Notes under the pieces: generated by a model
Seen by the model: the letters and a program-made list of their open reading frames with translations, nothing else
Told to the model about the DNA's origin: nothing
Database searches by the model: none
NCBI RefSeq assembly: GCF_002999335.1
Contig: NW_020312759.1
Span: forward strand, 62,001-126,000
DNA length: 64,000 nt
Origin: Cyclospora cayetanensis
Taxonomy: Eukaryota; Apicomplexa; Conoidasida; Eucoccidiorida; Eimeriidae
Direction: 5' to 3'
Shown: piece by piece, positions 22,365-32,871 of the stretch
How positions within the stretch are numbered: the first letter of the stretch is position 1
How the letters are laid out: every line of letters begins with the position of its first letter
Program-made: the position numbers and the translations under genes

Positions 22365-25300
22365 CTAGAATACCGCGTGCTGCCCCTCTAGTTGCTCCTG
22401 TAGAAGGCGCAGCAGACGATGGCGCTGCTGCAACCGAATGCCTCGTTTCAAGCGCTCTTCAGCTTCACGGAGTTTCCCCTTCCTCGTCTTGCTGCTATCA
22501 CCAGTTACGGTGCGGTGCCTAAGTGTCTCTGTGGAGTCGAGCTTCACTCCGACGCCCCTACCTGCAGCAGCGGCGGCAGCCGCAGCCGAGACCTCTTCTG
22601 AATGCCTTCTGCAGTGCTGGTGGCTCTCTTCCTCCGAGTGATCACCTGCAGTTGCCTTCCTAGTATATCTGTGTGCTTGCCTCTCTTGAAGGGACGCCGT
22701 CAGCTGCATCCCCCTGCTGCAACTTCTGCTGCTGCCGTTGCTGCCATCAATCGGATGCCTGCTGCGGCGCAATCTCCCTTGGCTTTTACACCTCATACGT
22801 TCGCCCTTTTTACTTCTTCGCGTGTCACTGGATGTCTCCTTCGGCGTTCTCGCGCCTCTGCTACTGCTGCTGCTGCTGCTACTGCTGCTGCTGCTGCTGC
22901 TGCTGGGCTGCGCTCTGCGGGTTCCCCGCTGCCGACGGTGATGCATCCGGGGGAGGCGTAGCGCCGCGGCTAGCAGCTGCAGCAACTGATTGCCTACAGT
23001 TTCCTGAGTAGGTGGCTGCTGCAAGTCACTCTCATGCTGCAGAAGGCCTCTTTTATCTTTTTTACCGACTGGCGAGAGGCTAACCGCTGCAGGTCCCCGC
23101 TGCTGCTGCTGCTGCAGATGGGAATCTTGTTGATGGTGCGGAAAAAGCTGCTGCTGCTGATGGGTTTCTTGTTGATGTTGCGGAAAGAGCTGCTGCTGCT
23201 GATGGATTTCTTGTTGATGATGCGGAAAAAGCTGCTGCTGGCGTGGCTGTAGCACTCTAAGGCACCCTGCACACGCCAGAGTTGCCGAGGTGTGCAATGT
23301 AGTAGCACCACAGGAGCCATGCAGGCAGCAACAACATGCCCTGCTATTAGGAGTGCTGCTGCTGCCACCAGCTGCAAGGGGGGGCAGCAGACAGTCGTGA
23401 GTATGAAGATTGAAGGGTTGTGCCTCGTTGTTGCCGGCAGTGCGGCCGCTGTGAGCCTCGGCTGCCGCAGCTGATGCCCACAGGGGACGCTCACAACTAC
23501 TGCCAAGCGGAAATTGACTGCAGGAGCAGACTGCTCGGGAGGCAGGAAGAGGCAGAGGAGGAGGAGGAAGAGGAGGAGCAGCAGCACCAGCAGCAGCAAC
23601 AGCAGCAGCACCAGCAGCGGCAACAGCAGCAGCAACGCGAGTCGTTGCTGCTGAGCCATCCTCCGCTTCTCCTGGGAGGGCTGCTTCGGCTGCACAAAAG
23701 AGATCTTTCTCCGTGAGCTCTCGGATCGACCTGTTTGCTTCTCCATCAACAGAAACGTCTGGTGCCCGTTCAGATAAGACTGGACAGGCAGGATCTCGAG
23801 TTGCTGGAGCAGCACACCCTTTGGAGAGGAGAGCTTCGGCGGATGCTGCTGCTGCTTCAGCCATCACTTGCTGGCTAGCTACACGAGCATCGGAGGTGCC
23901 CGATGCTGCGCGTGGTGGTGAGCTAGCCAAAACAGCTCCATTTGTTGCAGAGACTGCGGAACCTGGCTTAGGAAGAAAGGCGATTTCTGCTGCTCCTCCT
24001 ACGTGTGCTAGAGCTCGAACGTCCAGCTGTGGCTTCTCTTTTAGTGAACTTTCTGCTGCTTCAGCATCGTCCTCCGTTGCAACAGGTGCGCTTAGTGGTG
24101 CAGCTGCGGCTGCACTTGTTGCCACATCTGCTGCATCCGCTTCGATTTCTGCTGGAGCTCCTGCCGCTGCTATTGCTCCTGCCTCTGAGGCTTCCTCTGC
24201 CTTGGGAGCCGCTTGTGCAGCTTCCTTTGATACCTCTGTTATTGTGGCCTCTGGTGCATCTACTGCTGCTGCTGCTGCCTCTGATGCTTCTTCTGCCTCT
24301 GCTGGGAGGGTCGCCCCTGATACCTCTAGTAGTGCTGCTTCTGCTGCTGCCTCTACTGCTGCTACTTCTGGTGGCTCTATTAGTATTGCTGCTGCTTCGA
24401 TCGCTGCTACCTCTGATGGCTCTATTACCATTGCTGCTGCTTCGCTTTGAGCTGCCTCTGATGGCTCTATTATCGTTTCTGTTACCTCGATTGCGGCTGC
24501 CTCGATCGCTGCACTCTCCGGTGCTTCAATTGCTACTGCTGCCTCTGGTGCATCTGCTGGTGTCTTACTGGTTGCTGCCTCTGCAGCTGCTTGCGACTCT
24601 TGCGTTGCTGCTGTGCCTGGGGAGGCTGATCGCTGATGCTGCTGCGCGGCTGTTGTCATAGCCACTCCCTCCACGTCTTCCGTTTGTCGCTTCGCCTTCG
24701 CCGTCCCTGTGAGCTGTTGTTGCCGCAGCGGCTGTTTCAGACGTGTAGCAGTTCCTTTTGAGGTGCTCTCCCGCGGAAGCTGCATGATGCCCTTCTCGCG
24801 CTGCAGGCGTTGTTCTGCCTGCTGCTTTTGTGGCAGCCCTTCATGCGTTGGTTCCGCTTCTTCAAGGTGTCGCGTCTGCAAATCTGCCACGTGTTCTGCT
24901 GCTGAAATCTGGCCTTCTCCATAGGGCCCAGTCCTGTGCGGCTTTGCGTGCTCGCTCCTTTGCCATGGCTGGTGCTGCTCCTGTTGACATTCCCACCTTT
25001 TTCGAAGCTGCTGCGCAATCTGGTGCCTGTGCTGCACGTCTGCATGGGGGTGTTCAGGCCTGGATAGATCGGCTGCGCGTCCTTGCTGCTCCCGTCCTCG
25101 CTGAATCCGCTGTTGCTGCGGTGACGTCTGCGCTTGGCTCACAGCCGAGTCATCCGGCGACTGCGGATAGCAGGAAGAATCGGGGGAGAGACGAAAAAGG
25201 AGACTGTCACTCAGACGAGGAGACTTTACACCCGCTGCTGCTGCGGGTGCTGCTGCCTCGCCAGTTGTTTCAGAGAGAGCAGCAACAGAAGGCCAGTCAT

Positions 25301-28300
25301 CCTCTTCACGCGCTGTAGAAACAGCCAAAGATTCATCGTGTGGCTCGAGCCTTCTTGCTTCCTCAGGTCCCTCTGGCGACAACTGTTGCAACTGCTGCAA
25401 CTGCTGCTGCGCATGCGGGATCTGCTCTTCGTCTACCCCGAATGCGTCTTCCAGCGCGCTGAGCGTCAGGCAACCTCGCCGCCTCGTCATCGGCGTCCAT
25501 AAAGTCGGACTGTGATTCAGATGCTGTTGAAGCGCAAGGCATTCAGCTGCAGCAGAAGGAGAAGGCTCTCTGTGCATTTGCTCCGATCTCCGCTGTCTGC
25601 CCCGGGAGGTATATGTCTCTGAACGGTCTCGTGCAGTGCGCCGGTGTCTGCTGCTGCACGTTCGGCAGCGCGACATGCAGCAGCAGCTGCTGCTGTGGCT
25701 AGACCCGCTACTGCGTCTACTCCTGCAGCTGCTGGTACTTAAGAAGCCAAGACGTCGCTTGATGCGGGCAATAACTTTCTCCGGCGATGCCTGCAAGAGA
25801 AACTCTTCGCGGCTCCTCAAGGACGCAGATGCACGAGATCGCGTTTTGTAGCCTCTGCCCGCCGTTGCAGATAGCAGCGATCCCGACGCTGCTGCAGCTG
25901 CAAATTCTGCGCTGCTCCTACCCAACACGGGGGAGTTTACGGGCGAGAAAACATGCGTTTCCAGGTGTGGCGGGGAGGGGCTTAGGACGCCACTCGATTC
26001 CTCTTCCAGCAGAAACTGCGGCGCGCGAGCAGCCACACACAAACACACATAAACGCAACATATGCAGACGATCGCAAGATGCATGCAAACGTAACACATG
26101 CAGGCAAACGAAATACATGCAGACCAACGCAACACATGCAGACAAACGTAACACATGCATGCAAACAAAACACATACAGGCAAACGCAACACATGCAGAC
26201 AAACGCAACACATACAGGCAAACGCAACACATGCAGACAAACGTAACACATACAGGCAAACGTAACACATACAGGCAAACAAAACACATGCAGACCAACG
26301 CAACACATGCAGACAAATGCAACAACACATGCAGACCAACGCAACAACACATGCAGACCAACGCAACACATACAGGCAAAAACAGCACTGCACCAACTGA
26401 CAACAAAAGTTGTTCACCCTGCTTCCTTCTGTGTATATCCTGGCCCCCCTTTCCACCACGCATGCATATGGCTCAGCGCTTCGCGCGTTCGTCGAGAATG
26501 CAGCAAGGCTCTTTAAAGTACATCTGGAAAAGACTGACGCTGCTTAAAAGGGTCACTAATTATATGGGGGCCAGGGGGGGAAAGGGGTGTACCGCTGAGG
26601 AGAAGTTGAGCCACTGGCTAATTAAGGATTCCCGCTCGCCTCTGCTGCCGCTGTTGCTGCTGCTGTTTCTCCCCATGGTAGAAAAGGGAGGCCAGCAGGC
26701 ATTTGACAGCTCTTCAGGCTGCTGTGACGGTGAAAACATTGCTTCCTGCGGCAGCAATATTCACAGGCAAACGCAACGCCGGCTCCAGCGGAAGATTCCC
26801 CCCTTTCTTAAACATCGCATGCTCTTCAGCACGCGTTTGCTCTTTCGCTGCCACTCTCAGCGATATCCCTCCTCCATCGCCGCTGCAACTGCAGCAACCG
26901 CAGCAGCAAATCTATTAGGCGCCTCAAGGGCACGCAGTAATGCACCGCGGAGAATCCAAACCACCCTGCAAGACAGTACCTTTTGGGGAGGCTTTCGCTG
27001 ACAGAGGGAGCTTCGAGGAGCTGTCCAACTTCTGCCCCTTCTCGACGACTTCGAGCCGCAACTTCTGCTGCTGCCGCTTCTGCGAACTCCACTGCTGGCA
27101 GTGCTGTCTCGGCTGCAGCGGCTTCTTCTTCTGCCTCCACTGCGTTTGCCTTCGTTGGACGGAGCACCCCGTCGATCGCTTCTTCTGCCTCGAGTGCGAG
27201 ACTTCCCCCTTCCTCCGCTGCTGCTGCTACCAGAAGGCGGCTTCCTTGTGCCGCCTCTGCGACCTTTCGAGGCTTTTCGCGTGCTGCTCCTCCTGCTGCT
27301 CCTCCGACGCACCCGTGAAGCATAGCGGTAGCTGTGCTCTGCGTTGCCTGAACGCCGTTCCCAACGGCGCATACCGCTGCTGCTGCTTTTGCTGCTAGTA
27401 CTGCTATTGCTGCTGCTATTGCTGCTGCTACTGCTGCTGCTATTGCTCATCTTTGCTGCAACACGCCTGCGCACTCGCGAGAGAACTTTATTGACAAGAT
27501 GCCGCGGGGTTTCTTTCTCCAAGATACCCGGATATAATACCTCCCTGCTGCTGCTGCTGCTGCTGCTAGCGCGTCTGTGTGCTGTGGAGGCCGATGCTGC
27601 CGCTCCTTCCTGCAGCAGCGTCACCCCTTGACTCGGAAGCACATGCCCAGCATCTGCCAGAGCCACTCCAATTTCTGTTCCAAGTTCTTTTCGCCTATTT
27701 CGAGGGCTGCTGCTGCTGAGGGCCTCCCCTCTTCCTCCAGGCTGCGCTCCTGCTGCTCCTGCTGCTGCTGCTGCTGCTGCTGCTAGTGCAGCGGATGCTG
27801 AAGCGGCTGCACTAGCATCCGTATTTTTAGCATTTTTCTCTGTTGCTGCTGCTGGGGGGCGCTGTGCAGGGGCCCTCCGCCCCTCTATGACGAGATCCAG
27901 CCGCACGTTGCTCTTTGCGGAGTTCTTGGATAGCGATTGCTCGAGCGACTCCTTCTGTTCTTGCTGCTGCTTTGATTGCAAGTGCTGAAGATGCTGCTGC
28001 AAGCGAGGCTGCTGAACATGCTGCTTTGATGCATTTATGCGCTGGCGTTGCGCAAAGTCGCTGCGGGCTTCGACGCGCCGTGCCGTCTGCAATGCAGCAG
28101 CAGCCTCGGTGTCGCCAAAACATTTCTTCCGCAGTCGAGCAGTCGAACTCAAGCTATTTCCGCTGCTGACTCCACAGGAGGGGAGTGTATACGATGCAGA
28201 TGCAGCGGGCAGGATGTATACCGATTTAAGGTCTTTGGCGAAGCTCATGTGTTGGCGCTGCAGATGGCGGAAGGAAGCCCCTGAGCCAACAGCAGAGGCG

Positions 28301-28374
28301 CTGTCTGGCATTCCTATTTCGCTTTTTCGGTGCAAAGTCTGTGGCGTAAGCTCCTCATCTAAGGTTGAGGCCAT
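22365..28374 (-). CDS. Large low-complexity RS/Ala/Gln-rich protein, function unknown
   Basis: Two minus-strand exons, 28374-26980 and 26015-22365, join in phase 0 (donor AAG|GTACTG, acceptor GCCGCAG) to give 1,681 aa. The start is an ATG in CCATGGCC. Visible segments in order: Gln-rich region; Ala tract; Ser tract; a strongly basic Arg/Ser region at the end of exon 1 (RRRSSRRSSTRK); a second Arg/Ser/Cys patch early in exon 2 after a short conserved-looking stretch (PEKVIARIKRRLGFLS); a long Ala/Glu/Pro region built of degenerate IEPSEVAAIEAAA units; tandem Gln/His units (QQQQLFPHHQQ); and a charged C-terminal helix (LRLLQEQLEGQ). There is no signal peptide or membrane segment. RS-like patches suggest a nuclear, possibly RNA-related role, but that is inference only. 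Many homopolymers come from CAG/CTG runs. Further 5' exons cannot be excluded. Confidence 0.62.
23100..23250 (-). repeat. Tandem Gln/His-coding repeat
   Basis: Three units of about 45-50 bp, each with a (CTG)n block on the plus strand followed by a conserved spacer, encode QQQQLFPHHQQE/D-type units within exon 2 of the large minus-strand gene. Differences between units are mostly single substitutions. Confidence 0.75.
26080..26382. repeat. 19-bp minisatellite array in an intron
   Basis: About 15-16 head-to-tail copies of a unit close to ACACATGCAGACAAACGCA occur, with two main variants (GCAGAC and ACAGGC) interspersed and a few units lengthened by ACA. The array lies inside the 964-bp intron 26016-26979 of the large minus-strand gene, 65 bp from its acceptor. 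The unit contains no stop in any of the three minus-strand phases. Confidence 0.92.
27540..27790 (-). repeat. CTG/CAG runs in coding exon
   Basis: Two runs of CTG/GCT triplets (near 27545-27570 and 27757-27785) encode Ser and Ala tracts in exon 1 of the large minus-strand gene. They are examples of the coccidian homopolymeric amino acid repeats. Confidence 0.75.
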
Positions 28375-31300
28375 GGGGTGTTTTTGGTCGGGCTGCCTTG
28401 CTGAAGTGCAGGAAGCGCCTCAGCAAGCGACTGCCTTCAGGCAGGGGGAAGGTATCCACCCGGAGGGGGCTCTTGTGCCTCCGATACTTCTCTGGATTCC
28501 CCTTCATGCAGTGTTGCTAGACCGCTTGCTTCTGCTAAAGCTGCATCAGCCGCAGAAAGGCTTTGGCTTTTGCACTAGACGATAAGATTGGGCCTACCGG
28601 GAGTGCCGGCGTGGCGGCAGCAGAAGCAAATTTAAACAGCTGCTGCTGCGATTTGATGAGCGGCGAGGAAGAGAGGCGCAGAAGACGACCTAGCGTCTCA
28701 AGGGTAGGGGGGAGGCAATGCGTTGAGGTGATGTAGCGGGAAGGGCGGTTTCCATACGCGGGCCTCCCCGTACTTGTTTACAGGAGATTAAAGCAAAGGT
28801 GGGCTCCTTAGACCCCTCCTGATCAGTAGCTCGCATGCACGTACTGCTTTTTAAGGAATAAAGGTGTGCCTCTGCGCCGCCTCCTCCCGCGTGCTGCTAG
28901 GCGTCCTAGCGCAGGAACGGGTGACCAACGCGGGAGCAGATCCAGAGGTTAGAAGTGCCAGAAGACGAGATCCAGGCTAAATGCGGCAAGGCTGAGGACT
29001 GGCAGCCAAAGAGGAGTGTGTGTTACTGCAGCCTCTGGAAGGGGGTCGAGCGGGACGGCTGGGGCCAGTGCAGGGAGCTCCGCGCATAACAGAGAAAGCG
29101 GAGAGCAGCTGCGCAGTTAAAGCTAAAAAAGATGCCCAAGCGAATGGAAACAGCAAAAAAGTCCAAAGGGTCCATCTTCTATCCATTTTCACAGGCGGAT
29201 CAGGCAAACGGGGGGTCTGGCCCGACCAGTCCCACTGACTGCCGCCGACAACCGCCTCGCATTCGGGGTTTCACTGCTGGTCAGCCGACGAATCTCGAAT
29301 GTGCTACTATAATCAGTGATTAAGAATAATATGAAACGTAATGCAGAGACGGCTTGATATTCCTCTGCCCCCTTCCCAAAATCATCGCATATCTCCTGAG
29401 GGCAATCTGGGAAGGCAGCGAAAATGCCACTCCAGTGAAGCGAACCCAATGAGCAATTAGCAAACGCGGAGAGCCATACAGTCGTCCTATGCCAGTCGCA
29501 CTCTTTAGGGTGCATAGAAAATATTCGCTTTTAATTCAAAACAAACTAGACGAGAGCTGTAACAGAGACACCCCACAAACTCCCATGGGTCATTGTAGGA
29601 TTCAGACATTTGCCGGGTGCACCCTTTTCCATCAGCTAAGGTGTTCTCTCTTCAAGTATATTGGTGAGCTGCTAGGGTCAGCATCGGTGCGCTGGCGGCT
29701 TCATAGGACAGCCTATCTTTTACAGGCAGTTTTGCCTGCCAAATTACCCTAGTTTTAATCAAGAGGAAAAGCCTAGACACTCTGCCCTTACCCATCAGAA
29801 AAGTAATCTTTCCTCCTTTATCAAGGTGACCCGGTCAAAAGAGTTAAAGAGTGGTTGCTAGAGATCTCCCATTCGCTTCTAGAAAAAAGCTGTTTCTCTG
29901 CCTTCTCACTTCCACGCAATCCTGCACACAGGCGAAAGAAGGCTATTCAGAAACTTGCCAGTAACAGTCCTTAGATCAGCCCCTACAAGTACGTAAAAGT
30001 CAGAAGCCAAGCGTGAGTGTACGCGCTTTTGATTTTAATGCTGTAAAGATATGCGTATCCTCCAAAGGATACAACACAAAGAGTCCCAAGCCACACACAT
30101 GCCCTATGCAGTTTTTGCAAATCATGAGCACTATTCGAGATAACACTCAACTACGTGTAACATCAACCAAAACAGGTTTTCCGGTTGCAGGGGCTATGAA
30201 TGCACCTGTTAGACGGCTGTAATACTCTGCATCATTATCATAAGCGTATGCAGCCACACGCCCTTCACCATATAGAGCTACGACCCTAGGAATCCCATGC
30301 CATGTTTGGCTGTGTTGAAAGCCCTCACAGGATGAGGAGATTGAATGGCAAGCGAATAACTTTTTGAAAAGAGCAACGAGCACAAATCAACAAGAGACCT
30401 TAAGTATAGCTTGATGTGGTGAGAAAAACCGAAGGACGGTGGCGCACTTGCGTCAACTTGAGGCCCCTAGCCAAGATCTCTGTAAAGTAGTGGCTTTCAA
30501 TGCCTCATACGTGCTGACAACTTGACAAACCACAAAACCGCATAGTCTGTTCAATATTCTTCTTTCCAAATTCTTTCTTCGATGCTCCAATTTACCCCAG
30601 CCACACGTTCGAAGCAGCATTCCACACTCGTAGTGGAAACCTCGAAGATACTTGTATGGCGTTTGTATTTGCTAACGCCACAGCTGAGATGCACTGGCAG
30701 GGTAATCCAAACTTTTATTAGCCGTTCAAGACGGGCTGTACGGATGTGCTGGTGGAAAGGTTTGTAGGAGTCGAGAATAAAACAAGAGCTCCTGCAACAC
30801 CTACGGCAGGTGCTTCAGCTGTTGAGGGCTAAGCAATGGTATGTGAAGATGCACAAGTGTTCAAATAACAATTCTATATATCAGATTCTATATTATGTTA
30901 GTACGACGCGGGCCAGAATCGGCAGAAAAATCGAAACAATTACGGCACGGCCTTTACCATAACGCACCAGTAAGGACGTTGCGAAGGTTCATGAGCTTGC
31001 ATCTTCCTATCCAAATTTCATTCCTGGATTGCTTGAGGCTTTGATTTTTGCCTAATGTGATATGGGAAAGACCCTTGGTCACCCAGAGAGAGGGAGACGA
31101 TCCGCCAGCAATGATGATTGGCAGCTGCTTTTCCACTCGTCGGGTACTTGCGGTGCGACAATGAGCGCCATTTCTGAACAACGAATACTAGTGATGTAGT
31201 AGTGGCTGCTACTCTCCCAACAGGCTACGGCTCTCCAAGCTGCCAAATTATTGATTGTTGTTAGCATCGTTTACCTAGTCCGAGCAGCGGAGTCCAGTAC

Positions 31301-31745
31301 CGGGCGTTAAATCCGCCAGGACTATTTCTACGGGTTCCAATTTGATATGCAGACCCACAATATGGCTTTAACGACCTCACCAAAAGCTTTTATAGCTTTT
31401 AATACCCCTTAGTGGTTTGCTGCATTGGGCGCCTCCTGCAGTCTGGCATTTTAGTAAAATGTAGTAAAAGTGCCACCAGTGTGCTCGCCAACGCGTTCTC
31501 CCGACGCCTCAGCGATTCAATATTGTGAAGCGCAGCCGCTCTTGTATGTAATGATTTGCAGATTAGCAAATTTATTAAAATTGAGTGAGTCATAGGCGTT
31601 TGACACCCATGCACCCGCCACTATTGTCAAAATCTAGGTTGGCGAGCGGTTAAACGTTGCCGCGTTGAGGATGGCCTGCTGTGATTCAGAACAAAGTAGG
31701 GACTCCCTCATGCGCACATTCTGACTTCGCTTCGCAGTATCATTT
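28375..31745. other. Gene-poor region, probable decayed repeat DNA
   Basis: Beyond the start of the large minus-strand gene the CAG-rich composition stops. Frames are short and broken. One minus-strand frame (29207-28977) has a hydrophobic stretch but no partner exon. A frame at 30383-30147 (-) contains WHGIPRVVALYGEG, faintly like the HGIP block of gypsy integrases, too weak to call. The rest may be the eroded 5' part of the retroelement whose integrase follows. Confidence 0.4.
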
Positions 31746-31750
31746 TGCGT

Positions 31751-32871
31751 GAGGCACATGATCATGTTCTTTGGGGCCATGATGGAACTCTCATTACAAT
31801 GAAGAACACTTCACAATCCTATGGAGGCCCTCGGATGCGTCCCCCGGCAGAGAAGCATGCAATTTTATGCTTAGACTGTTAGCAGCTCAAGCTCCGCGGC
31901 TATCTTTATCCCGGCGCGTTTGTAGGTCCTCCCGGCTCCTGAATATATTGCACTGACCTGATTATGGGCTCTATTGTTGATCTGCCGGATGTCAAAGGTC
32001 AGGATAGCATCTACGTCGGTGTCGACAGATCACCGAAAAAAGTCCATCGTATCCTTTGACCCAAGTCTGTCAAGGCTCAAAATATCTCTCAGCTATTCTT
32101 AGTGTATTGCTGGGGTATCGTAGCTTCATGAGCAGCGGGAGAGGGATCCGAAGCTCGGCGATGTGTTTTTGCGTGCGTTTGTGGCAACCATCACATTTAA
32201 TATTGTGACAACTGAGGGACCAGCTTGAGGTATATGGACAGCCTCACGCCAAACCCCCCTTCACTGCAGTATTTTCAGCCCAATGGCCACAAAACATTAA
32301 TATCGTGCCTTTTCCCTCCGTCATGTTTAGTGGCTTCATAAACCCGCAGTACGCTTGTCTATCCGGTGCCTTCCCCTCCCCTCAGCCTACGATGAGGTGA
32401 CTTCCATCCGGGCCTCGACCTTGCAATCCGGGGTCAGTAACTCTCGTTAGCAGCGGAGGGGCTCAGGAAGCAGCTGGATATCGCAACCGAATGTGATAGG
32501 TCAGCTCAAGAAACAAAAACACGGAATTATGACAAGCTGCGGTCGGCTGTGAATTTTGAGGCTAGATACTTAATAATCCTTGTGGATTGGCAGGCTTTAC
32601 AAGATGCGTCAGAGCTATATATATATTGGCTTGCCTTAAAACTGCAAAGCTCTCCAAAGTATTCTCTAATTTTCCACGTAGGCAGATGACCCTTGTGGAG
32701 GATGCAATTGGCCAAGGAGATGTACATGTGCTGGATTGGGAGATTATCGAGCGCCAACAGCACAGCAGACGGGCGTTTCTAGTGAACTGGAGTGGAAATC
32801 ATCAACCTCAGTGGTTGATGGAGGAGCAAGTGTGGGATTCGCTACCTGAAGGAGAATCTGCGGCTTTCTAG
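31751..32871 (+). mobile_element. Degenerate Ty3/gypsy chromovirus pol: integrase plus chromodomain
   Basis: In the frame from 31751 the plus strand reads HDHVLWGHDGTLITMKN and ILCLDC, resembling the His2-Cys2 integrase zinc-binding domain. Next comes IVDLPDVKGQDSIYVGVDRS, which matches the start of the gypsy integrase core (I-x-x-LP..G.D.I.V.VDR). Then KSVKAQNISQLFLVYCWGI and a vestige of the HPQTDGQTE block (GTSLRYMDSLTPNPPSLQYF..NGH) follow. Several in-frame stops interrupt it. A frameshift later, 32690-32870 encodes a chromodomain-like tail (DWEIIERQQHSRRAFLVNWSG). Reverse transcriptase and RNase H are not recognisable upstream. This is a dead element. Confidence 0.75.

Noticed and set aside
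24005..24661. Leu-rich plus-strand frame that looks like a membrane protein
   Set aside because: It is the antisense of Ala/Glu/Gln codons (GCA, GAA, CAG) of the large minus-strand gene.
26080..26382. Regular repeats suggesting a CRISPR array
   Set aside because: Units are contiguous 19-bp tandem copies without unique spacers, in a eukaryotic intron.
25787..27001. 404-codon plus-strand frame through the minisatellite
   Set aside because: Its length comes from the stop-free 19-bp array and from the antisense of Ser/Arg codons; it lacks a domain, and the minus strand gives a coherent spliced gene.
28977..29207. Minus-strand frame with a hydrophobic segment (LWTFLLFPFAWASFLAL)
   Set aside because: It has no supporting splice partner, family match or adjacent coding sequence; it could be a missed 5' exon but cannot be supported.
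30147..30383. WHGIPRVVALYGEG as an integrase block on the minus strand
   Set aside because: The match is limited to HGIPR, and the nearby recognisable integrase is on the plus strand.
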